Notes under the pieces: model-generated
The model's database searches: none
What the model was told of the DNA's origin: nothing
Seen by the model: only the letters and a program-made list of their open reading frames with translations
Program-made: the position numbers and the translations under genes
Part shown: piece after piece, positions 56,851-64,000 of the stretch
How positions within the stretch are numbered: the first letter of the stretch is position 1
Layout of the letters: every line of letters starts with the position of its first letter
DNA from: Myotis daubentonii
Taxonomy: Eukaryota > Chordata > Mammalia > Chiroptera > Vespertilionidae
Assembly: GCF_963259705.1 (NCBI RefSeq)
Contig: NC_081840.1
Coordinates: forward strand, 116,487,074 to 116,551,073
Direction: 5' to 3'
Length of the DNA: 64,000 bases

Positions 56851-58618
56851 TGCCAGTTGACCCATCGTCCTTGCTCTGCTCATGTCTGTCTAACTGCTTA
56901 TTATATTACCTCAAGGATCCTGGCTCTGAATTCTTTCAGGGAAAATGGGCGTTGAATTCTCTTCTGTAGCTGCTTCGTGCTGAGGAGGGACAGAAGTTTC
57001 TCTCAGAGCCAAGAGATCCTTGCTATCTGTCAGAGGGACGATGAGGCCTGGGCACAGAAGGAGGTAGGCTTGTGACCTGGCAGAGACAAACTGTAACAAA
57101 TGGTCTGGTGGGAGGGAAAGAAAACATTTCAGTTTTAATAACCTCTGTTGAAATAGGATTTTTCTCCTTAAAACTCCTCTATGGCTATCCAAAAGCCAAA
57201 TCAAGACCAATTTATCTACTGTATTCAATTTGGCCTGATGTTTGCATAAATACAACAAGAATGGTAACTGACTACCTGTGCTGGAATTTCATGGTTGAAT
57301 CTTAATGTGCCCCGTAGGGCCAGGAAGCCAAGCCATCCAGATGCCATCAGGCCTGCCTGCAGTATCTGCTGAGTTAGGTGAATTCCTCACCTGTAGCAAC
57401 TCCACCTGAGCCCACGCTCTAGGCTTTAAGGCCCATCTCAGTAGCCCTCCTACTCGTTGCGGCCCAGAGTGTGTGGGGGTTTCGCAGGGATGCAGAGGCA
57501 TCCTTATTGCTCCCCTTCTACTCTTACCAACCGCCAGTGATGGTAGGGCATGGGCCTGACGCTCCAGCGCCAGCCATCTTCAGGGCTCCCAAGCAGGATA
57601 CCAGGCTTTTCCTGTGGCACCTTTTTTTGGCTTCAAGTCTTCAGAGGTCAGACAGGTTTCTTTAAAACATGATACTCCAGTCAAAGTTTTCATTAAATAA
57701 AACCACTACTGGAAACTGGTCTTATTGAATTTATGCAAAGAAATGTATTGCCATGACTTATTAAGCATTGCCAAATTTCGGAGGAATTACATAAGGAGAA
57801 AAAGCCACTGACCTGCCTTAACATCTCCTGATTTTCCTTGTAACTGTTAGATTTCTTTTATCATTCTTCCTAAGTACTTTGGCATAACTATTTACCCTCT
57901 GTTTAGGGAGGCAGAATGTAAGTTATTTACTCTTTCTGACCTACTGGCCTGTATCATTTGATTAATTTCCTTTCAACATTTCTCTTCTCCTTCTTATCAC
58001 ATACACAACCTTTCTAAATTTTATACTTTCAAATTAGCCTTTAAACCTTCTTTCTATGTCTTTTAAAAATGTATAACCATGCCTCAGACCTTCTACTCAG
58101 TAATTCCTTATTCTTAGAAACCTCAATCCTTTAATGATTACCATAAAGTAAACAGCCAGTATTTCTTAGATTACTAAAACCAGGTGCTTCCATCCTTATG
58201 CAATTTCAAGTATACTGTATTCATCTAATTTAGTCTTGAAAGGGTTAAAGAGAACAAAACGGGGCAGAGAGAAACTTACTGAGCTTAGCAGCTTGTGGCC
58301 TTGAGTCCAGCAGATAAGTAAAAATCAACAAAACTTCTGGTCTGCTTTCCCTGCCGACGGCCCCCCTCTTTTCTGTATTAACCATTTCCTCAGCTGCTCT
58401 CCCTCCTAGATTTTCACTCAGGTACCCGCCTGACCAAAGTTTTGGAGCCACACAAAGGAGAGGAGAGGGCAGGCCCCCTCCCTCCACACATGCACACTTT
58501 CACCAGACATTCATTCAGCAAAGGCATTTAGCTATCACAACACACAGTTTTTCTCAATCAGTAACATTTTTAAGAATAACCTTCAAAAATGCAAGACATA
58601 AGTTTTTATCATTTGAAT
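56851..58618 (-). other. Provirus interior without recognisable coding
   Basis: About 1.77 kb lacking any gag, protease or RT motif that I can see. ORFs (for example 56911-57258 minus, 57289-57501 minus) have no familiar domain. This may be rearranged leader or other RNA carried by the defective element, comparable in principle to the non-coding interiors of other defective retroviral elements. Confidence 0.55.
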
Positions 58619-58750
58619 TCAGTAAGCTTCAAGGTCCCAAGTTCTCAGCAGTTCTGGAAAACCACACCTGAGGCTGGCAAGCAGGTTTGACCCAGCCCTT
58701 GACTTTAAAATGACCATAATGCTTAAAGGAGTAGTTTGAGTCTGTCCCAT
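58619..58750 (-). pseudogene. gag: gag start (matrix N-terminus) remnant
   Basis: The ATG at 58750-58748 opens 'MGQTQTTPLS', the myristoylation-type N-terminus typical of gammaretroviral matrix, with Gly2 present. The frame leaves the expected matrix sequence soon after and stops at 58619, 43 codons in. Capsid, nucleocapsid and the rest of gag are absent. The same frame is open upstream and holds a hydrophobic stretch (see findings). Confidence 0.85.
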
Positions 58751-58920
58751 AGCGTCCGTCCAGTGAGTCCACAAAATCAAACAAAAGAACACAGACACCA
58801 AACAAACAAAGACACCTAAAAACAGCCAGACCGCTTGACAAACACAAGACAGAGACAAACAACTCGGGGTACCCCTTCTTACCTCCAAGGTCAGCTCCGC
58901 GGATGAGGGGTGGTCGTCTA

Positions 58921-58938
58921 ATCCTGGGCGAGCCCCCA
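58921..58938 (-). other. Primer-binding site, tRNA-Pro type
   Basis: The minus strand reads TGGGGGCTCGCCCAGGAT, starting three bases (TTT counted inclusively) after the LTR end. It differs at two positions from the usual proline primer site of gammaretroviruses. Confidence 0.88.
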
Positions 58939-58940
58939 AA

Positions 58941-59421
58941 TGTGAGACCCCCGAAGCGGGACCCTCACTCTGTCCCACAGATCGATGGGACCCCAATCAA
59001 CCGCAGGAGACGTCACTTGATGCAAAACGCAAGAGGCTTTATTCTTTATTCCAGCGCGCTGGGGCCCAACCAGTACTCACGCAGGAGCAGAGGAGTTGTG
59101 CCCCCCAGCAAGGGGTTTTTCAGCTAATTATATGCTAAAATCACACATCAGGGAGGGGTTGCATGCAGGAGGGTAAGAGGAGCTTGATAGGGATAAGGCA
59201 CTCCTTCCTGGTGTTTTACAGCCTGTTCCTCTCAAGGTTGATTGAAGCTGGGTTTACTCAACCCATCCTTTGTTGGGGCTATCTCCTGTAATAGCCTTGG
59301 GGAGGGCGTCATTCCCTCTGTTCCTATCTCTAGTGGGGGAAGCCTAGGGAGTTGAGATAAAACAGGCAGCTAGGCCTGGCAGCTGGGCCTGTGCAGTTTG
59401 TAACATTCTTTTATTCTTTCA
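58941..59421 (-). repeat. Provirus 5' LTR
   Basis: The same 481-bp LTR as 55768-56248. On the minus strand it starts TGAAAGAATAAAAG at 59421 and ends TCTCACA next to the primer-binding site. It acts as the promoter of the minus-strand provirus. Confidence 0.93.
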
Positions 59422-59454
59422 CTAGCAACAACCTTATTGCTCAAGAGCAGGAAA

Positions 59455-60158
59455 GTTGAGAACCAAGATGGCGGCATAGGTTAACGCCGGAGTTTGCTGC
59501 TTTGAACAACTACTTCAAAAGTGAAACTAAAACACGGAACGGACATCACCCAGAACCACAGGAACGCTGGCTGAGTGGAAGTCCTACAACTAGGAGGAAA
59601 GAGAAACGCACACGGACACTCAGAGGAGGCGCAGTGCTGAAGTCAAATTCTGAGGTGCGGAGTGCGCAGAGCGGGCTGGCGGCGGAGGGCGCGGTTGTTG
59701 TTTTCAATCGGGAGGGAGTCGCAGACTCTGAGCACCAGATACGGGCGAGTCCTTAGGGACCCAGACTCAAACGGGAGAATCGGGACTGTCTGGCTTCGGT
59801 CAGAACGAGGGCAGCTTTCTCTCTGAGCTTTGCAGCGGGTGCTGGGACTCAGAGAGGCAGAGCCCCTTGGGACAGGACTGAGAGCCGCCATAACTGCTCT
59901 CTCCGGCCCACCCTGTTGATCCTGTGCGACCCGCCCTGCCCAAGCCCTGCACAGAGGCATTTGCCGGATAGCCTCAGGCAAAGGCTAGATTAGCACCTCC
60001 CTAGAGGACAGAAGTTCTCTCACTGCTGACACAGCTGATTCTCATAGCCACTTGGCCTGGAGGTCAAACCCTCCCTGGAATTAGCTACAACAATCAAGAT
60101 TTAACTATAAGACTTCGAACAAAGACCACTAGGGGGTACACCAAGGAAGCATAACAAA
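59455..60158 (+). promoter_or_regulatory. HAL1 5'UTR with internal promoter candidate
   Basis: GC-rich with many CpG (for example 'gagtgcgcagagcgggctggcggcggagggcgcggttg' near 59660-59695). It is headed by CAAGATGGCGGC. In LINEs this position binds YY1 and sets transcription start; here that is by analogy. Confidence 0.65.
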
Positions 60159-61007
60159 ATGCGGAGACAAAGAAACAGGACAAAATTGTCAATGGAAGAT
60201 ATAGAGTTCAGAACCACACTTTTAAGGTCTCTCAAGAACTGTTTAGAAGCTGTCGATAAACTTAATGAGATCTACACGAAAACTAATAAGACCCTCGATC
60301 TTATATTGGGGAACCAACTAGAAATTAAGCATACACGGACTGAAATAACGAATATTATACAGACGCCCGACAGCAGACCAGAGGAGCGCAAGAATCAAGT
60401 CAACGATTTGAAATGCGAGGAAGCAAAAAACATCCAACCGGAAAAGCAAAATGAAAAAAGAATCCAAAAATGCGAAGATAGTGTAAGGAGCCTCTGGGAC
60501 AGCTTCAAGCGTACCAACATCAGAATTATAGGGGTGCCAGAAGATGAGAGAGAGCAAGATATTGAAAACCTATTTGAAGAAATAATGACAGAAAACTTCC
60601 CCCACCTGGTGAAAGAAATGGACTTACAGGTCCAAGAAGCGCGGAGAACCCCAAACAAAAGGAATCCAAAGAGGACCACACCAAGACACATCATAATTAA
60701 AATGCCAAGAGCAAAAGATAAAGAGAGAATCTTAAAAACAGCAAGAGAAAGAAACTCAGTTACCTACAAGGGAATACCCATACGACTGTCAGCTGATTTC
60801 TCAACAGAAACTTTGCAGGCCAGAAGGGAGTGGCAAGAAATATTCAAAGTGATGAATACCAAGAACCTACAACCAAGATTACTTTATCCAGCAAAGCTAT
60901 CATTCAGAATTGAAGGTCAGATAAAGAGCTTCACAGATAAGGAAAAGCTAAAGGAGTTCATCACCACCAAACCAGGATTATATGAAATGCTGAAAGGTAT
61001 CCTTTAA
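60159..61007 (+). CDS. HAL1 ORF1 protein (L1 ORF1p-like RNA-binding chaperone), intact
   Basis: Uninterrupted 282-codon frame from ATGCGGAGACAAAG to TAA. By homology to L1 ORF1p it should trimerise, bind RNA in cytoplasmic particles and chaperone nucleic acids. Visible parts: a charged helical N-terminal half (about residues 15-115) suited to a coiled coil but without an obvious long leucine zipper; an RRM-type domain (about 118-205, starting 'NIRIIGVPEDEREQDIENLF' and including 'TPRHIIIKMPRAKDKERIL'); and a C-terminal domain (about 206-275, 'IRLSADFSTETLQARREW', 'LQPRLLYPAKLSF'), ending 'LYEMLKGIL'. It is shorter than human L1 ORF1p (338 aa). No stop or frameshift is seen, unlike every other ORF1 in the window. 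The start was chosen because the same ATG context opens copy A. Confidence 0.93.
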   Translation: MRRQRNRTKLSMEDIEFRTTLLRSLKNCLEAVDKLNEIYTKTNKTLDLILGNQLEIKHTRTEITNIIQTPDSRPEERKNQVNDLKCEEAKNIQPEKQNEKRIQKCEDSVRSLWDSFKRTNIRIIGVPEDEREQDIENLFEEIMTENFPHLVKEMDLQVQEARRTPNKRNPKRTTPRHIIIKMPRAKDKERILKTARERNSVTYKGIPIRLSADFSTETLQARREWQEIFKVMNTKNLQPRLLYPAKLSFRIEGQIKSFTDKEKLKEFITTKPGLYEMLKGIL

Positions 61008-61372
61008 GAAGAGGAAGAGGAAGAAAAAGGTAAAGATACACATTATGAACAACAAATATGCATCTATCAACAAGTGAATCTAAGAATCAAGTGAATTAAT
61101 AATCTGATGAACAGAATGAACTGTTGATTATAATAGAATCAGGGACATAGAAAGGGAATGGACTGACTATTCTTGGGGGGGAAAGGGGTGTGGGAGATGT
61201 GGGAAGAGACTGGACAAAATCGTGCACCTATGGATGAGGACAGTGGGTGGGGAGTGAGGGCGGAGGGTGGGGCGGGAACTGGGAGGAGGGGAGTTATGGG
61301 GGGAAAAAAAAGAGGAACATATGTAATAATCTGAACAATAAAGATTTAATTTAAAAAAAAAAGAGCAGGAAA

Positions 61373-61704
61373 AAAAAATAAAACTGAAAAAAATGAAAAA
61401 CTATTTGTCTATTTTTTTAAAATGGGAGCTCTTTCTAATTTAACAAAATATTCTTCCTTGAATCTTACTTAAAACTGCGTTCCTATGCTGAAACTGTGAT
61501 CTGTACACAGTATACAATTAAAACAGGATAATTATCCCCTAAAAGTGTCATAAATGATCATTTTCACTAATTAATTGCTTATTAACACAAATGAATTCTT
61601 AAATTATAAATAATTAATATAATATAGACTATGGTCTCTAGATCCAATGTACTTATATTGGAAAGTAAACGATTTTGAATTATGAATGAACAGTATTTTG
61701 AATA
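61373..61704. other. AT-rich intergenic, nothing recognised
   Basis: Short stretch with A-rich beginnings; no feature seen. Confidence 0.55.
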
Positions 61705-61878
61705 TCTATAATAATAAAAGCATAATATACTAATTAGGGCAGACATCCTTCTGGATGACCTTTCAGATAAAGCCAGGGCTGCAGCCACAGGATTGAGGCA
61801 GCCACCACAGCTGTGAGGGAGGAATCCAGGCAGCTGCCACAGCTGCAAAGGCCTACTCTTTCACGAATTTCATGCATC
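61705..61878 (+). mobile_element. Short non-autonomous Helitron
   Basis: The 5' end TCTATAATAATAAAAGCATAATATAC and 3' end 'cacgaatttcatgcatcaggcttctag' are both present. Repeated 'ggcagc(t/c)(g/a)ccacagctg' phrases are inside. Confidence 0.88.
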
Positions 61879-61889
61879 AGGCTTCTAGT

Positions 61890-62205
61890 GTTTAAATATT
61901 TATGAATGTCTATCTTCAACACAGCAACAAATAAGTGTTGCTGAAGGTGTGAAGAAAATGGGACGTTCATGCATTGTTGGTGAGAATGCAGATTGGTGCA
62001 GCCACTATGGCAAAGAGTATGGAGGGTCCTCAAAAGTTAAAAATGGAACTGCTTTATGACCCAGCAATTCTACCTCTTGGTATATATATGAAGAAACCCA
62101 AACACTAAATATAAAGAATATATGCACCCTTGTGTTCATTGTAGCAGTATTTATAATAGCCAAGATATGGAAGCAACCCAGTGCCCATCAATAAATAAGT
62201 GTAGA
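61890..62205 (+). mobile_element. LINE-1 ORF2 3' fragment, plus strand
   Basis: 'gtgttgctgaaggtgtgaagaaaatgg', 'ggtgagaatgcagattggtgcagcc', 'tttatgacccagcaattctacc' and 'tataatagccaagatatggaagcaaccc' are the familiar ORF2 C-terminal phrases in order. No open frame; ends where the GC-rich L1 5'UTR begins. Confidence 0.85.
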
Positions 62206-62379
62206 GTGAGAACTTGCAAGAGTGACCTTCTATACTAGGCCTTCTAACCAGCCCATGGGGACCCAGAATCCAAGGATCTGGCTCCTGGACACCTCAGTGA
62301 GTGAAAGCCAGGGCAACCGCTGTACCCCTTCCCTGCCCCAGGCCCCAGAACCATGCTGCAAGTCTGATCCAGAGCCACC

Positions 62380-63050
62380 TGGTGTACACTCCACCCTGAA
62401 CCCTGGGACCTGCTGCCAGGGCATCCCAAAGCAACCCAATGTGCACTGAACTCCAGGCCAAAGGAAAGCAGAGACTGTGTGACCCAGAGCAGCCTGCGCC
62501 CACTCCATCCTGGCACCTAGGACAATCTTGCTGGGGTGACCTGAAACAACCCAGCATGTGGCTCACTCCGGGCCCCAGAAGAGCATGGATTGTCTGACAC
62601 AGAGAAACCTGCGCCTGCTTCACCCAGAGTCCTGGGAGGGGTGACTCAGAGCAACCCAGCATGTATTTCACTCCCGGCCACAGGAGACTGCAGACTGAGC
62701 AACCCAGAGCAATCCACCCCTGCTCCACACCAGGTAGGGGTGAACTGGAGCAACCCAGCACATGCCTCATACCAGGCCACAGGTAAGCAAGGACTGTTTG
62801 ACCCAGAGCAAGCTGGGCCAGCTCCACCCCAGGCCCAGGGACTTACTGCCAGGGAAACCTGGAGTAACACAGCAAAGCCCCAGACTGTGCCACAGGAGTG
62901 TTCTGACTGTGCAACCCAGAGAAATCCACACCCGCTCCACCCTGGCCACTGGGACATTCCTGCAGAGGCTACACAGAGTAACCCAACATGCACTCCACCC
63001 CAGGCCACAGGAGAGAACTGCTTGGGCAACCCGAAGCAAGCCAGTGTTCC
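62380..63050 (+). repeat. Tandem modules of about 100-116 bp in an L1 5'UTR, about 6 copies
   Basis: Each unit includes 'gcaacccagcatgt...cactcc', then 'ggccacagga', then 'gactg...gacccagagcaa'. Module points lie near 62438, 62553, 62661, 62758, 62870 and 62986. The array opens overlapping long frames on both strands (up to 202 codons) that are not genes. Confidence 0.75.
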
Positions 63051-63388
63051 CAGCCAGAAGCTACAGGACCACACTGCAAGAGTGCTGCCAGAGGGACCTA
63101 AGGTGCTACCTTGCCACAGAAAACTGCATTCCAGAGGGCACAGGGTCCTCATAGGGAGTCACACACCAGAGGAACTGTGCATGACCATCCACCACTAGGA
63201 ACAACTGAAGTAGACAAAAAGGGACTGGATCCATGGGAGAAGGGAACAACTCAGAGCAGAGATAATAAAGGCATGAGACCCAAAGCAGACCCAGCCTCTG
63301 GGGTAATAATTTCTGGACCACTGGCCTGATATGGTCTTCAAACTCTCAAACCCCTAGCAGGATGCCCAGTGCCAGAAAGAGACAGAAA

Positions 63389-64000
63389 AAATGGGGAGAC
63401 AAAGAAAGAACCCCCAAAGCAAAGGACAAATTGCCAGAAAAGGAACTAAATGAAATATAGGCAAGCAGTATGTCAGAGAAAAATTCAGCGTAACAAAGAT
63501 AAAGTTCCTAAACTGGCTGAATGAGAAAAACAACAACATATGTAAGAATCAAGAGGAAATGAAGAATTTTATAGCTTCAATAAAAAACACAATGGAAGTA
63601 TCAACAATAGACTAGAAGAAGTAGAGGACTGAATCAGCAAGTTAGAAGACAGGGTAGAAAAGCCGCCAATCCCTGCCCGGCCAGCATAGTTTAGTGATAG
63701 AGCATTGAGCTATGAATGAGGAGGTCATAGTTTGATCCCAGTCCAGGGCACATGCCTGGGTTGTGGGCTCAATACCCAGCTTGAGGTGTGCAGAAGGCAG
63801 CCGAAGAATGATTCTCTCTCATCATTGATGTTTCCATCTTTTTCTCTTCCTCTCCATTCTTCTCTGAAATCAATAAAAATGTTTGTTTTTTTTAAAGAAA
63901 AACACCCAACTCAACAGAAATTGGAAAAAAAATTAAAAAGCAGGAGGAGAGTTTAAGGGAGCTTTGGAAAATCATGAAATGAAGCAACATCTGCATAATA
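63389..64000 (+). pseudogene. LINE-1 ORF1 5' part, broken
   Basis: It starts ATGGGGAGACAAAGAAAG (compare ATGCGGAGACAAAGAAAC of the HAL1 copy) but stops after about 20 codons at 'actaaatga'. Later phrases ('atgaagaattttatagctt', 'atagactagaagaagtagagg') and the part after the SINE ('aagcaggaggagagtttaaggg') follow ORF1 order. Broken by stops and a SINE; the 3' part lies outside. Confidence 0.75.
63675..63895 (+). mobile_element. Ves-type SINE inside L1 ORF1
   Basis: The tRNA-like head 'cggccagcatagtttagtgatagagcattgagc' with a B-box-like 'catagtttgatcccag', the body 'gggcacatgcctgggttgtgggctcaatacccagc', a pyrimidine tract and 'caataaaaatgtttg' plus a T/A tail. Confidence 0.92.

Larger units (their letters stand above)
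55764..59425 (-). mobile_element. Internally deleted gammaretroviral provirus (class I ERV)
   Basis: Two LTRs of 481 bp (55768-56248 and 58941-59421) flank about 2.7 kb. A 4-bp CTAG duplication lies at 55764-55767 and 59422-59425. A proline-tRNA primer site is next to the 5' LTR and a polypurine tract next to the 3' LTR. Inside remain only the start of gag, a tail of pol and the end of env. Most of gag, protease, reverse transcriptase and env surface subunit are absent. The LTRs look almost identical, which argues for a fairly recent insertion of an already shortened, non-autonomous element. Confidence 0.93.
59443..61372 (+). mobile_element. Complete young HAL1 copy B (body 59455-61360)
   Basis: AAGAGCAGGAAA at 59443-59454 recurs at 61361-61372 as a 12-bp target duplication. 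The element starts gttgagaaccaagatggcgg, with the YY1/TISU-like 12-mer CAAGATGGCGGC at 59464-59475. It has a 5'UTR of about 700 bp, an intact ORF1 (60159-61007), a short purine-rich 3'UTR with a G-rich 'gtgggcggagggtgggg'-like part, and AATAAAGATTTAATTT plus poly-A. There is no ORF2, so mobilisation would rely on an L1 ORF2 protein in trans. It lies only 17 bp from the provirus. Confidence 0.93.
62210..64000 (+). mobile_element. LINE-1 5' portion (tandem 5'UTR and ORF1), runs out of the window
   Basis: A GC-rich 5'UTR with repeated modules (62380-63050) is followed by an ORF1-like region beginning 'aaaatggggagacaaagaaag' near 63389 and continuing to the window edge. A Ves SINE interrupts it at about 63675-63895. 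Whether ORF2 follows cannot be seen here. Confidence 0.8.

Noticed and set aside
56911..57501. Minus-strand ORFs of 115 and 70 codons in the provirus interior as accessory genes
   Set aside because: No recognisable viral domain, and the frames are short and isolated.
62230..63198. ORFs up to 202 codons on both strands
   Set aside because: Products of the tandem L1 5'UTR modules; mirrored on the opposite strand.
63700..63760. tRNA gene
   Set aside because: The A/B-box-like sequence belongs to the head of a Ves SINE followed by its family body; it cannot fold as a full tRNA by eye.

Overview
This window is mammalian nuclear DNA, almost certainly from a vesper bat (Vespertilionidae). Three signals seen together support this. 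There are about 21 short non-autonomous Helitrons of the HeliBat type, with 5' ends like TCCTATATAATAAAAG and 3' ends like GCACAAAATTTGTGC followed by a CTAG terminus. There are four tRNA-derived Ves-type SINEs. There are also LINE-1 and ORF1-only HAL1 retroposons. I found no host protein-coding gene, host RNA gene or CpG-island promoter that I can defend. It reads as an AT-rich intergenic or intronic region filled with nested transposable elements.

Layout. 1-1.3 kb: an L1 tail and an old L1. 1.3-8.7 kb: unique AT-rich DNA with three Helitrons, a Tigger-like DNA transposon and ancient L2/hAT traces. 8.7-11.75 kb: a decayed HAL1 with a class I ERV solo LTR inside it. 12-15.4 kb: L2, MER5A, a (CA)n tract and a Helitron. 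16-22.3 kb: a nearly full-length L1 on the minus strand (3' end missing) with a Helitron in it. 22.7-27.2 kb: six Helitrons, the last carrying a 1.3-kb array of about 94 copies of a 14-bp unit. 27.2-33.3 kb: AT-rich DNA, an MLT1 LTR, two SINEs, three Helitrons and a micro-L1. 33.4-37 kb: an old L1/HAL1 5' half split by a class II ERV solo LTR. 37-44.2 kb: Helitron, SINE and several L1s, including a textbook 5'-inverted (twin-primed) L1 hit later by a hAT element. 44.4-55.2 kb: MaLR LTRs, old L1s, Helitrons and a hAT nested between two Helitrons. 55.77-59.43 kb: an internally deleted gammaretroviral provirus on the minus strand with near-identical LTRs. 59.46-61.36 kb: a complete young HAL1 with an intact 282-codon ORF1. 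61.7 kb to the end: Helitron, old L1, then the 5' end of another L1 with tandem 5'UTR modules and a SINE in its ORF1.

How the parts relate. Target-site duplications and nesting give a relative history: L1 and MaLR first, then Helitrons, then hAT insertions. The provirus and the adjoining HAL1 look youngest on LTR similarity and ORF integrity. The most unusual object is the Helitron at 25.6-27.2 kb. Its array repeats a motif resembling the YY1/TISU initiator (AAGATGGC) about 94 times. The full 12-mer CAAGATGGCGGC (or GAAGATGGCGGC) also sits at the 5' end of the young HAL1, at the 5' end of the 22-kb L1 and inside a second Helitron family. Several Helitrons also carry inverted repeats built around a CTCF-like core. 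Together these suggest that mobile elements here are spreading ready-made regulatory motifs. That is an inference and needs functional data.
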